Shown: in pieces, positions 32,105 to 40,475 of the stretch
Layout of the letters: each line of letters begins with the position of its first letter
Position numbering within the stretch: the stretch's first letter is position 1
From: Micromonospora costi
GTDB lineage: Bacteria > Actinomycetota > Actinomycetes > Mycobacteriales > Micromonosporaceae
DNA: 64,000 nt
NCBI RefSeq assembly: GCF_003626655.1
Contig: NZ_RBAN01000004.1
Location: 558,001 to 622,000, forward strand
Direction of reading: 5' to 3'
Notes under the pieces: model-generated
Databases searched by the model: none
What the model was told of the DNA's origin: nothing
The model's input: the letters and a program-made list of their open reading frames with translations, nothing else
Program-made: the position numbers and the translations under genes

Positions 32105-32723
32105 CTTCAAGAAGACCCTCGACGCCTACCAGGCACGGCAGGGCCGGTTCCGGGTCGTGGACGTGCCCGACATGCGATACCTCATGATCGACGGCCACGG
32201 CGACCCCAACACCTCGTCCGCCTTCAGCGAGGCGGTCGAAGCGCTCTACCCGGTGGCGTACAAACTGAAGTTCGCGAGCAAGCGAGACCTCGGGCGCGAC
32301 TATGTCGTGCCGCCCCTGGAAGGCCTGTGGTGGGCCGAGGACATGGCTGCCTTCACGGTGGCACGCGACAAGTCGCGGTGGGACTGGACGCTGATGCTCA
32401 TGGTCCCGGACTGGATCGACCAGACCATGGTCAGCACCGCTGTCGAGCAGACCCGGGCCAGGAACCGGCCGGCCCGTCTGGACGAGGTCCGTCTGGAGAC
32501 GCTGTCCGAGGGGCGGTGCGTGCAGACGCTGCACGTCGGTTCCTTCGACGACGAAGCGAACGTGCTCGCGCACCTGCACCACGAGGTCATCCCCGGCCAC
32601 GGGTTTCGCATGGTCGGCACGCACCACGAGATCTACCTCAGCGACTTCCGCAGGGTCGCGCCCGCGAAGCACCGGACCATCCTCCGACAGCCGGTCACCA
32701 TCGAAGGCGCACCCGGCGTTTAG
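32088..32723 (+). CDS. GyrI-like small-molecule-binding domain protein
   Basis: 211 residues of the GyrI-like/YdhP-type group. Typical segments are VDVPDMRYLMIDGHGDPNTSSAF, EGLWWAEDM and HHEVIPGHGFRMVGTHHEIYLSDFRR. These proteins have the SHV ligand-binding fold of drug-binding regulators but no DNA-binding domain; they may sequester or hydrolyse drugs. Its 17-base overlap with PadR shows coupled expression, and PadR plus GyrI-like pairs are frequent. The ligand is unknown. Confidence 0.88.
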   Translation: MTSRTDFKKTLDAYQARQGRFRVVDVPDMRYLMIDGHGDPNTSSAFSEAVEALYPVAYKLKFASKRDLGRDYVVPPLEGLWWAEDMAAFTVARDKSRWDWTLMLMVPDWIDQTMVSTAVEQTRARNRPARLDEVRLETLSEGRCVQTLHVGSFDDEANVLAHLHHEVIPGHGFRMVGTHHEIYLSDFRRVAPAKHRTILRQPVTIEGAPGV

Positions 32724-32798
32724 GAGCACCCGGGGCCGCCGCCGTTGCTCCTCGCTCCACCCCGACACCGGAGGTCACGCGCTCCGAAGGGCACTGCT

Positions 32799-32827
32799 GC
32801 TGTCCGTCAGTGCAGGCGACGGACAGC
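32799..32827 (+). terminator. Terminator after the PadR / GyrI-like unit
   Basis: A perfect 10-bp stem GCTGTCCGTC/GACGGACAGC with a 9-base loop, 76 bases after the stop. Confidence 0.55.
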
Positions 32828-32975
32828 GCTGGCCCCTCAGCAGATGTCTATGCGCCACGCAGCGGACTTCGTGCATCTGCCTGATGACGATCAATCGGCC
32901 CTTTCGTAGCGTGCGGTGATGGTCGCGCCGGCGTCTCAGGAGAGCGTTGCCGCAGGCCGGAGGAGGAGGGCAGGC

Positions 32976-34865
32976 ATGAGATCGATCATTCCGGTCGGGG
33001 CAGTGGTGGCGATGCTGGCCGTGACGACACCGGCGGTCGCCGCCGAGCGGGTCGACGCGCCGACGGTCACCGTGGCGGACGGCGTGACCCAGCCGGTGTT
33101 CGGATACGCCGATGCGATCCGCGAGCGGGTCTGGATCGACACCGAGGCCGACAGCGACCGGGACGGCGTCAAGGACGTCATCCGTGTCGACCTCATCCGG
33201 CCGGCCGCCACCGAGCACGGCCTGAAGGCCCCCGTCATCATCGACAACAGCCCGTACTACACGACCCTGGGGCGCGGCAACGAGTCCGAACTCAAGGCGG
33301 ACACCGATGGTGACGGACTCCTGGACCGCTGGCCGCTGTTCTACGACAACTACTTCGTGCCTCGCGGCTACGCGGTCGCGCTCGTCGACATGGTCGGCAC
33401 GGCCGGCTCCACCGGCTGCCCGACGATCCAGGGTGCGAACGAGAACGCCACCGGGCCGCTGGTGGTCGACTGGCTCAACGGCCGGCGGGACGCGCACGAC
33501 GCCAACGGCGATCCGGTGGTGGTCGACTGGCACAACGGCAAGTCGGGGATGATCGGAAAGTCGTACGACGGGGCCCTGGCCATGGCCGCCGCGGTGTCCG
33601 GCGTGGAGGGCCTGTCCACCGTCGTGCCCATCTCTGGCCCTTACAACTACTACGACTACACCCGGGGCAACGGCATCGTCACGCGTGGAAACAACTACCT
33701 CGGGTCTCTCGCCCGGACCATCACGGCTGACGATCCGGCCCGTCAATCCAGGTGCGCGCCGGTCTGGAACGAGATCGCGGCCGACGACGGCGACGAGCAC
33801 GGCGACTACACGCCGTTCTGGTACGAGCGGAACTACCTCGACGACGCCGCGAAGATCAAGGCCAGCGTGTTCCTCGTGCACGGCATCCAGGACGACAACG
33901 TCCGAGCCGACCACTTCAGCAAGTTCTGGCAGGCGCTGAAGACGTACGACGTCCCGCGCAAGCTGTGGGTCGGCCGCGTCGGACACATCGATCCGTTCGA
34001 CTTCCGCCGGGACGTGTGGGTCGACACGCTGCACCGCTGGTTCGACTACTGGCTCCAGGGCATCGACAACGGGATCACGGGCGAGCCGAAGGTCGATGTG
34101 GAACCGTCCGTCGGCGTCTGGGAGCAGCACGCGGACTGGCCGATCCCCGGCACGGGGAACGTCAACATCTGGCTGCGTCCCGGGGCCGACAGCGCAGGCG
34201 GGCTCGCGCTCACCCCGGCCACGGCCGCCCCGACGACCCGGTCGTTCGTCGACAACCCGAGCCAGACCGAAGCCACGATGATCAACAATCCGGACCAGGC
34301 GAACGGGAACCGCCTGGCCTTCCTGTCGGCGCCGCTGACCGAGGACCTGCGCATCTCCGGTACCCCCGTGGTCAACCTCGTGGCGTCGTCCAGTCTCGAT
34401 CAGGCCTACTTCGGCGCCATCCTCGTCGAGTACGGGCCGAGCACGCAGAACAACCGGTCCGGCGACGGTGTGCTCCAGACGACGCTGCCCGAGGAGTGCT
34501 ACGGCGAGTCGAGCCCATCCGACGACGGGTGCTACCGGCCCGTCGCGTACCGGCCGACGAACGTCACGCAGTGGCGGGTGACCAAGGGGATCCGCGACGG
34601 CCAGAACCGCGATTCGGTCGCGGCCCCGGAGCCCATGACGCCCGGCCAGATGTACGACATCAGCATCCCGTTGCTGCCGGAGGACTACGTCTTCTCCGCC
34701 GGCAACCGGATCGGCGTCATCATCGTCGGCAGCTACCGCAGCTACTCGGCCGAAACGCTCACCTCGCGCCCGACGGTCACCGTCGACACGAAGGTCAGCC
34801 ACCTCTCACTGCCGGTGTCCGGGGGTCAGCAGGCCGCTCGCCGAGCGGGAATCCCGCTTCGCTGA
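32976..34865 (+). CDS. Secreted Xaa-Pro dipeptidyl-peptidase (peptidase S15 / CocE-NonD)
   Basis: A 629-residue exported serine hydrolase. The signal peptide is MRSIIPVGAVVAMLAVTTPA with cleavage near VAAE. The nucleophile is in GMIGKSYDGALAMAAA, the acid near VHGIQDDNV, and the histidine in GRVGHIDPFDF. A C-terminal jelly-roll domain follows (LSAPLTEDLRISGTPVVNL, typical of the PepX_C fold). The ATG at 32976 has the SD GGAGGAGGG; upstream codons are out of the signal-peptide context. It removes Xaa-Pro dipeptides or hydrolyses esters outside the cell, and ends before a perfect palindromic terminator. Confidence 0.93.
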   Translation: MRSIIPVGAVVAMLAVTTPAVAAERVDAPTVTVADGVTQPVFGYADAIRERVWIDTEADSDRDGVKDVIRVDLIRPAATEHGLKAPVIIDNSPYYTTLGRGNESELKADTDGDGLLDRWPLFYDNYFVPRGYAVALVDMVGTAGSTGCPTIQGANENATGPLVVDWLNGRRDAHDANGDPVVVDWHNGKSGMIGKSYDGALAMAAAVSGVEGLSTVVPISGPYNYYDYTRGNGIVTRGNNYLGSLARTITADDPARQSRCAPVWNEIAADDGDEHGDYTPFWYERNYLDDAAKIKASVFLVHGIQDDNVRADHFSKFWQALKTYDVPRKLWVGRVGHIDPFDFRRDVWVDTLHRWFDYWLQGIDNGITGEPKVDVEPSVGVWEQHADWPIPGTGNVNIWLRPGADSAGGLALTPATAAPTTRSFVDNPSQTEATMINNPDQANGNRLAFLSAPLTEDLRISGTPVVNLVASSSLDQAYFGAILVEYGPSTQNNRSGDGVLQTTLPEECYGESSPSDDGCYRPVAYRPTNVTQWRVTKGIRDGQNRDSVAAPEPMTPGQMYDISIPLLPEDYVFSAGNRIGVIIVGSYRSYSAETLTSRPTVTVDTKVSHLSLPVSGGQQAARRAGIPLR

Positions 34866-34890
34866 CGGTCCGCTGACACGACAGGCCATC

Positions 34891-34928
34891 GGGTCCTCGC
34901 CCGGCCCGGCCGGGCCGGGCGAGGACCC
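34891..34928 (+). terminator. Perfect 38-bp palindromic terminator
   Basis: GGGTCCTCGCCCGGCCCGG and its exact complement with no unpaired centre, 25 bases after the S15 peptidase stop and followed by TT. It would fold into a long GC hairpin. Confidence 0.8.
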
Positions 34929-34946
34929 TTCCGTGCAGGCTAATGC

Positions 34947-35036
34947 TCAGTGACGCAGGAGCCAGTCGGCGATGTCGGAGACCACGGCCGGATCGACGTG
35001 CCGCAGCCGACCACGAGCGCAGGCTCCGGCCGGTGG
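34947..35036 (-). pseudogene. C-terminal fragment of an alpha/beta hydrolase
   Basis: Directly after the stop of the ABC ATPase gene, and in the same frame, 29 codons read to a TGA. They end with RHVDPAVVSDIADWLLRH, which looks like the last helix of an alpha/beta hydrolase. There is no start codon or room for the rest of the protein. It appears to be the tail of a deleted gene. Confidence 0.35.
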
Positions 35037-35915
35037 TTACCCGACGGCCGTCGAGGAGTGTCGCTGCATCAGGGCGAGGTACCCGTCCTCCAGGGTCGGC
35101 GCGACGGACGTCGCATCAGGGCTCGGACGTGCCGGGCTGATGACGCGGAACTGGGTGCCGGTTTCGCGGGCCACCGCCGACACGACGACGCCCTCGATGG
35201 GTGGCGCCCCGGCGCTGCTCATCTGCCAGGTGGTTCCCTCGGCGGCCCGGGTCAAGTCGGCCACTGAGCCGCTGTAGATGACCTGGCCGGCGGCGAGCAC
35301 CGCCGTCTCGTGGCAGGTCTGTGCGACGTCCTCCACGATGTGGGTGCTGAGCAGCACGGTCCGTTGCCCGGCGAGCCCGGCCAGCAGGGTCCGGAACCGG
35401 ATACGTTCCTCCGGGTCGAGGCCGGCGGTCGGTTCGTCGACGATCAGCAGGGCCGGGTCGCCGAGCAGGGCCTGGGCGATGCCCACGCGGCGGCGCTGGC
35501 CGCCGGAAAAGCCCTTCATCCGGCGGCCGGCGACGCCGGTCAACCCCACCACGTCGAGGAGTTCCTCGACCTGCCGCCGGCGGGCCGCAGAGTCGTCCAG
35601 GCCTTTGAGCAGGGCCACGTAGTCGAGGAACTCACGGGGTGACAGGTCCGGGTAGAGCCCCAGATCCTGGGGTACGTAGCCGAGCCGGCGTTGGACCTGA
35701 CGCCGCCCGGATCGGGTCGTCAGGTCGTATCCGCCGATGCGCACCTGCCCTGCTCCGGGGGCGATGACACCGGCCATGATCCGCATCAGGGTGGTCTTGC
35801 CGGCACCGTTGCCGCCGAGCAGGCCGTACATTCCGCCCCGGACGGTCAGGTCGACGCCGCGTAGGGCGGTGACCCGGCCGAACGAGCGACGCAGTCCCGT
35901 GATCGCGATGTCCAT
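35037..35915 (-). CDS. ABC transporter ATP-binding protein
   Basis: A 292-residue ATPase for an ABC-2 type transporter. The Walker A is GGNGAGKTT, the Q-loop is in RLGYVPQDLGLYP, the signature FSGGQRRRVGIAQ, the Walker B LLIVDEPTAGLD and the H-loop STHIVEDV. The ATG at 35915 is chosen because GGAAGG lies 7 bases upstream; the ATG at 35921 is too close. About 70 C-terminal residues form an accessory domain. It is the last gene of the ECF sigma operon and energises the permeases encoded just upstream. Confidence 0.93.
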   Translation of the reverse strand: MDIAITGLRRSFGRVTALRGVDLTVRGGMYGLLGGNGAGKTTLMRIMAGVIAPGAGQVRIGGYDLTTRSGRRQVQRRLGYVPQDLGLYPDLSPREFLDYVALLKGLDDSAARRRQVEELLDVVGLTGVAGRRMKGFSGGQRRRVGIAQALLGDPALLIVDEPTAGLDPEERIRFRTLLAGLAGQRTVLLSTHIVEDVAQTCHETAVLAAGQVIYSGSVADLTRAAEGTTWQMSSAGAPPIEGVVVSAVARETGTQFRVISPARPSPDATSVAPTLEDGYLALMQRHSSTAVG

Positions 35916-35933
35916 TCGCATACCTTCCGGTGG

Positions 35934-36737
35934 TCAGGCCGTACGCCAACGGCCACGCAGCAGGCCAGCCGCGAGGAGCGGGATCAGGCCGGCGACGACG
36001 AGCAGGGCGATGCTTCCCGCCGCGGCGGACCCGGTCGGCTCCGGCCGCAGGAACGACAGCGGGCCGGGTATGCCGGCATGCAGGACCGGCGTTCCCAACA
36101 GCCAGCTCGCGGCGTAGCTGCCGATCGGCGTCAGCAGGGACCCGGTGGGCGTGGGCAGGGTCGCCGGGAGGAGCAGGTTGCCCCAGAACCAGTAGCCGAC
36201 GAACAGCACCCGGAACAGCGGCGCGGTCAGGACCAAGGGGCAGACCAGCGCGTATCCGGCGACGAAGACCAACGCCGGGGCGAGGACCGCGGCGAACGCC
36301 GCGAGGCCCCAGGGAATCATCATCGGGTCTCCCCGGCGCACCGTCTCGTAGCCGGCGGCGACGAGCATCGCGGCCAGCGCCGGTGCGCCGGTCGCCGTGA
36401 CGCTGCCGAGGAACGTGCCGGTGAGCCGGCCCCCCGACCCGGGCGGCATGCTCGCCAGCAGCTCGGCGGTGCGCAACCGGCGGTCACGCAGCAGCCGGTC
36501 GGCCAGTGCCATCCCGAACGCGATCGGCAGGATCACGGAGAACAGGAACGCCCAGCGGGTCATCACCTCCCGGGCCGGAGCGCCGGGCGAGGCTGGCGCG
36601 TACCGGGGACCCATGCCGAACCGACCGGCGGCGAGTGAGCCCGCCAGCAGCGCGATCGTGATCCACAGGGATCGTTTGCGGATCTGCATCCGGAACTCGT
36701 ACCGGCAGACGGCCAGCGTCTCCCGCACGCCGCTCAT
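35934..36737 (-). CDS. ABC-2 type permease subunit
   Basis: 267 residues with about six membrane helices. The opening VRETLAVCRYEFRMQIRKRSLWITIALL is typical of ABC-2 permeases. A large loop (RYAPASPGAPAREVMTRW) follows helix 1, and DRLLRDRRLRTAELLASMPPGSGGRLTGTFLG is the usual cytoplasmic coupling region. The ATG overlaps the preceding stop by four bases (ATGA) and has a GAGGAGGA SD. Third or fourth membrane component of the sigma-factor operon. Confidence 0.85.
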   Translation of the reverse strand: MSGVRETLAVCRYEFRMQIRKRSLWITIALLAGSLAAGRFGMGPRYAPASPGAPAREVMTRWAFLFSVILPIAFGMALADRLLRDRRLRTAELLASMPPGSGGRLTGTFLGSVTATGAPALAAMLVAAGYETVRRGDPMMIPWGLAAFAAVLAPALVFVAGYALVCPLVLTAPLFRVLFVGYWFWGNLLLPATLPTPTGSLLTPIGSYAASWLLGTPVLHAGIPGPLSFLRPEPTGSAAAGSIALLVVAGLIPLLAAGLLRGRWRTA

Positions 36738-37474
36738 GCTTCCTCCTCGGTCAGCATCCGCTCCGGTCGCCGGAGCAGGAGCAGGACCCCGGCGGCGAGA
36801 GGCGCGACCGTGGCGGTGAGAACGAGCCGGTCGGTCATCCAGCCCGGGTAGGCGTCGAGCCGGCTGACCGGGAACAGGTACAGCGGGCGGGACCAGGCGT
36901 GTGCCGCGAAGCTCGCGGCGAAGAGCTGGTGGGCCAGCCATACGCCGGCGGCGACGGTGGTGGCCAGCAGCAGGCTGCGGGTAACCAGCGCGACGAGGAC
37001 CGCCAGGCCTCCCAACCAGGCCACGGCCGGCGCCCAGAGCAGCGGCGACGCGACGAGCGATGGTCCCGACCAGAGACCCGCGGCCCAGATCGCTCCGGTG
37101 AAGACGACCGCGACCGCAGAGGTGGCGGCGGCCAGCAACCCGAGTCGGCGGCCCAGGACCATCGCGTACGGGGTCGGCAGCGAGAGGTGCAGCTCGCGTG
37201 CGCGGCCGGCGGCGACGACGGACGTCGCCGCCATCGCCACTGCCAGCGGCAGCAACGCCTCCAGACCGGTGAGCAGCACCAGCGACGCCTGCGGACGCTC
37301 CAGGCCCTCGCCGGCGGTGAGGGCGACCACCGCCACCGCCGCCACCAGGGCCAGCGCCGGTGCGCAGCCGGCGGCCCAGCCGAGCCTTCGTAGCTCGTGT
37401 CTCCACATCTCCACGTCGTTGGGTACGCCCGCGGCCCACCCGGGTTCACCCGTCGTCATCGTGATCCAGCTCAC
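36734..37474 (-). CDS. ABC-2 type membrane protein
   Basis: 246 residues with six membrane helices. It resembles ABC-2 permeases in its ELHLSLPTPYAMVLGRRLGLL segment, where a coupling helix would lie. The GTG at 37474 overlaps the stop of the anti-sigma gene (GTGA); an ATG at 37459 is the alternative. It has no ATPase features of its own. Function is presumed to be the second half of the transporter. Confidence 0.75.
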   Translation of the reverse strand: MSWITMTTGEPGWAAGVPNDVEMWRHELRRLGWAAGCAPALALVAAVAVVALTAGEGLERPQASLVLLTGLEALLPLAVAMAATSVVAAGRARELHLSLPTPYAMVLGRRLGLLAAATSAVAVVFTGAIWAAGLWSGPSLVASPLLWAPAVAWLGGLAVLVALVTRSLLLATTVAAGVWLAHQLFAASFAAHAWSRPLYLFPVSRLDAYPGWMTDRLVLTATVAPLAAGVLLLLRRPERMLTEEEA

Positions 37475-38364
37475 GATCGGATCTGGACGGTACGCATCGA
37501 CGCCAGCCGGGGCACGATCGCGAGCACTCCAGCGACCAGGGCGCCGGCGGTGACAAGCGGGGGCCACGACGTGCGCCACATCGCCTCGACCGCGCCGGCA
37601 ACGGCCGGATCGGCGTGGCCGGCGGCCATCAGCGCCCGCAGCGCCCACACGGCCAGAGCAGCCGACAGGCCGACCGCCGGACGCCAGATCACCGAGAAGG
37701 CGAAGCTCACCGCGGACAGCAGGACCATCGGACCGAGCCAGGCGGCCAGCAGTCTGCCCGGACCACCCGCCCCGGCCAGGCTCAGCACCAGGGAGCCGGC
37801 CAGCGCAGCCACGAAGACCGCAGCGAGCACGAGCGTCAACCGGGCGAGCAGGACGGTACGCACCGACGTCGGCGTGGCCCGGATCAGTTCGTCGTTCAGC
37901 GCGTCTCCCCCGCACGCGCTCGCGACCGCGAGCGCCCCGACCAGCGGGACGACCACCGCGAGCACCGGCTGCGCCGGGACCGACACCCAACCGGCCAGCG
38001 CCATACCGGCGACGAGCACCACGGCGGACACCGCCCACACCCGCCAGCCCACCAACCGCCACTGGTGGGCGAGCAGTCCGGCCGCCCGTGCCAGCGGACG
38101 CGCACCGGGCACGGCGCGGTACACCGGTGGCGCGGCGACGGAACCAGCGGCGTTCGGAGCTGCGAGGCGGCGGCGTACCGCAGCGAGGACGGCGGCGGGC
38201 GCGGGCGCCATCCGGGCCCGGACGCCGTCGGCCAGGTGTTGCCAACCCGCGACCTCCTGCCGGCAGGCCGGGCACCGGGGAAGGTGCGCCGCGACGGCCG
38301 CCGCGTCCCGGGCGGGGAGCGTGCCGGCCACGTACTCGGCGAGTTGCCCGGTCGGATGTCTCAT
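37471..38364 (-). CDS. Zinc-finger anti-sigma factor fused to an ABC-2-like membrane domain
   Basis: 297 residues. The N-terminus holds a zinc-binding anti-sigma (ZAS) motif H27-x3-C31-x2-C34 in AAHLPRCPACRQEV. After a linker, six hydrophobic segments follow, with ELIRATPTSVRTVLLARLTL between helices 3 and 4, a segment seen in ABC-2 permeases. The start overlaps the sigma gene stop (ATGA), so the two proteins are made together. It should hold the sigma factor at the membrane. The fusion suggests that the transporter's state is sensed directly. Confidence 0.8.
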   Translation of the reverse strand: MRHPTGQLAEYVAGTLPARDAAAVAAHLPRCPACRQEVAGWQHLADGVRARMAPAPAAVLAAVRRRLAAPNAAGSVAAPPVYRAVPGARPLARAAGLLAHQWRLVGWRVWAVSAVVLVAGMALAGWVSVPAQPVLAVVVPLVGALAVASACGGDALNDELIRATPTSVRTVLLARLTLVLAAVFVAALAGSLVLSLAGAGGPGRLLAAWLGPMVLLSAVSFAFSVIWRPAVGLSAALAVWALRALMAAGHADPAVAGAVEAMWRTSWPPLVTAGALVAGVLAIVPRLASMRTVQIRS

Positions 38365-38975
38365 CGCCGTCCTCCCCGCCCGGCCGCCTGCTGGGCGGCC
38401 GCGGGCGCGTCCTCGGTGCCGTCCGCCAGCGCCCGAGCCAGGACGGCTCGGGCGTGGAACAGGCGGCTCTTGACCGTGCCGACCGGTACGTCGAGCACGA
38501 CGGCGATCTCGTCGCGGGTGAGCCCGGCGCCGAAGGCGAGGTCCAACACCTCCCGATGGATCGCCGGCAACGTGCGCATCGCCGCCGCGACCGTCCGCGC
38601 GTCCGCGCGGGCGAGCGTCACCGCCTCCGGGCCGGGCTCGTCCGCGGCCACCTCGACCGCGGCGTCGATCGGGACGTGCACGGGGCCGCCACGGACCCCC
38701 ATACGGCGCAGGGCCTGCCTCCGGCAGATGCCGAACAACCAGGTCCGGACGGTGGACCGACCCTGGAACGAGTCAGCCCCCCGCCAGACCGCCAGCAGTG
38801 TGTCCTGGACCGTCTCCTCGGCGCGGTGCCGATCGGTCAGCAGCCCTTCGGCGTAGGCCAACAACGCGGGCCCGTGCCGGACGTACAGCCCTTCGAGCGC
38901 AGACTCGTCGCCGGCGGCCACCGCGCACAGCAGCCGCCGGTCGGCATCCTGCTGCCCCTCGACCGTCGCGCCCAT
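38361..38975 (-). CDS. ECF RNA polymerase sigma factor
   Basis: A 204-residue group IV sigma factor. Region 2 runs DRRLLCAVAAGDESALEGLYVRHGPALLAYAEGLLTDRHRAEETVQDTLLAVWR and region 4 LPAIHREVLDLAFGAGLTRDEIAVVLDVPVGTVKSRLFHARAVL. The ATG at 38975 is used; a GTG at 39011 would add twelve residues. A TGAAC block 29 bases before that ATG, and CTACCC 16 bases further on, may be an autoregulated ECF promoter. It heads an operon with its anti-sigma and an ABC transporter, so it likely controls them. Confidence 0.9.
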   Translation of the reverse strand: MGATVEGQQDADRRLLCAVAAGDESALEGLYVRHGPALLAYAEGLLTDRHRAEETVQDTLLAVWRGADSFQGRSTVRTWLFGICRRQALRRMGVRGGPVHVPIDAAVEVAADEPGPEAVTLARADARTVAAAMRTLPAIHREVLDLAFGAGLTRDEIAVVLDVPVGTVKSRLFHARAVLARALADGTEDAPAAAQQAAGRGGRR

Positions 38976-39093
38976 CCCACCTGGGTAGCGGCCCCGCCCG
39001 GAAACGTTCACCGCGGGGAGCCGGATGTGACGCGAGCCACTCGAGCGGGCGGGTCGCGCTGCGCGGCACCGTCGTCGGTTTGCGAACCCCGGG

Positions 39094-39651
39094 TCAGTTC
39101 GCCTTGGCGGTGCGGCCGAGGCGGATGGCCGAGAGGAGGAAGAAGATGCCGCCGGGGATGGCGTAGCCGATCGCGTTGGTCAGCACCGGGTTGCCCGCGG
39201 AGGCACTGGCGATGAACGAACCGCCGGCGAGTACGGAGATGCCGCCGCTGATGATCATCGGCCACTGGCCGCCCATCCCCCGGCGGGTGACACCCACGAC
39301 CAGCTGGACCAGCCCGGCCACGACCGCCCAGGCACCCCACACGCGCAGGACCGCCGGAATGCCGGACGCGCCGGCGACGGCCAGGCCGACCGCGGCGAGC
39401 AGGCTGACCGCCACGTTCACGTACAGCAGGGTGGCCGATCCGGTGGCACGTGACGCGCGGGCGTCGATGACCGCGGCGGCCACGTCGAACAGCGGGTAGA
39501 GCACGAGCAGCGTGACGGCGAGCGGGCCGAGGTGTGTGGCGGTCGTGAACATCACGAGGGCCCAGGCGATGGCGAACGCGAAGCGGACGAAGTACAGCCG
39601 CCGCAGGGTGGACGCCGTCGTCGAGATACCGGGTGCGGTAACGGTGGCCAT
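39094..39651 (-). CDS. DUF308-type (HdeD-like) membrane protein
   Basis: A 185-residue protein with six hydrophobic segments, resembling the DUF308/HdeD repeats: LRRLYFVRFAFAIAWALVMF, LLVLYPLFDVAAAVIDARAS and GISVLAGGSFIASA. The ATG at 39651 has the SD AAAGGA. It is divergent from a TetR repressor, and the shared region carries three operator copies. HdeD in E. coli is linked to acid resistance; the role here is unknown. Confidence 0.83.
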   Translation of the reverse strand: MATVTAPGISTTASTLRRLYFVRFAFAIAWALVMFTTATHLGPLAVTLLVLYPLFDVAAAVIDARASRATGSATLLYVNVAVSLLAAVGLAVAGASGIPAVLRVWGAWAVVAGLVQLVVGVTRRGMGGQWPMIISGGISVLAGGSFIASASAGNPVLTNAIGYAIPGGIFFLLSAIRLGRTAKAN

Positions 39652-39721
39652 GGTGATCCTTTCGGTTGCTACTGAGGGGGAACCGCCGAGCACGGCGGCC
39701 GGAACCACCACCATGTAGAAC

Positions 39722-39818
39722 GAACGTTCTGTCTGATGGAATGATGACGACCCCGCACCCGGCTGTCAAGACAGAACGTTCTACCTACGCTCGCGCAGAC
39801 GCCAAGACCGAACGTTCT
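39722..39818. promoter_or_regulatory. Three copies of a TetR operator
   Basis: GAACGTTCT occurs at 39722, 39774 and 39810, each with GTC or GAC flanks. The copy at 39774 forms the perfect palindrome AGAACGTTCT inside AGACAGAACGTTCTA. The copy at 39810 lies between the -10 (TACGAT, 39824) and the expected -35 of the TetR gene. Copies are 52 and 36 bases apart. Confidence 0.75.
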
Positions 39819-39835
39819 GTCGCTACGATGGACCC

Positions 39836-40432
39836 ATGGCAGGTAGCGGCAGCGGCGTCCGGCCGTCCGAGGCGCGACAACGCCTCCTCACCACGGCGAC
39901 CAGGATCTTCTACGGGGAGGGAATCCACTCGGTCGGCGTCGATCGGATCATCGCCGAGGCGAAAGTGACCCGGGCCACGTTCTACCGGCACTTCCCGGGC
40001 AAGGAGGATCTCGTCCTCGCCTATCTGCAGGCGGCCGATAGAGCCATCCGCGACCAGGTGGCCGCGGCCGTCACCGCGGGCCTACCGGCGCCCGACGCCG
40101 TCCGGGCGATTGCGGAGGGGATCGTCCGAGACATCCAGTCCCCCGGCTTCCGCGGCTGCGCCTTCCTGAACGCCGTTGCCGAGTACCCCGATCCCGACCA
40201 CCCCGTACACCAGGCGGTCCTCACGCATCGGCAGTGGTTCCTCGACACGATCAGCACCTTGATGGCGAACATCCAGGAAACCGAGGCAGAGCCCGCGGCG
40301 CGGCATTTCGTCATGCTGCGCGATGGCGCCATGGCCGCCGGCTGCCTCTTCGACCGGGGGCTGATCGGCGAGACCTTCCTCCAGGGCGTCGAGGGACTCA
40401 TCGGGGCCCACGCCACACGCCAGCCAGCCTGA
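39836..40432 (+). CDS. TetR/AcrR family repressor
   Basis: A 198-residue repressor. Its helix-turn-helix is HSVGVDRIIAEAKVTRATFYRHFPGKEDLVLAYL, and the C-terminal domain has SPGFRGCAFLNAVAEYPDP. The TACGAT -10 ends 6 bases before the ATG, so it is leaderless, and an operator copy lies inside its promoter. It likely represses itself and the divergent membrane protein. The inducer is unknown. Confidence 0.93.
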   Translation: MAGSGSGVRPSEARQRLLTTATRIFYGEGIHSVGVDRIIAEAKVTRATFYRHFPGKEDLVLAYLQAADRAIRDQVAAAVTAGLPAPDAVRAIAEGIVRDIQSPGFRGCAFLNAVAEYPDPDHPVHQAVLTHRQWFLDTISTLMANIQETEAEPAARHFVMLRDGAMAAGCLFDRGLIGETFLQGVEGLIGAHATRQPA

Positions 40433-40475
40433 GCCGAGGCGTGGCGGGAGCGGTTGCTGCTACGGACCGCCCCGG

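Noticed and set aside
37460..37475. CGTGA-N6-TCACG resembling a CRP site
   Set aside because: It lies inside overlapping coding sequence within an operon and departs from the consensus at both ends.
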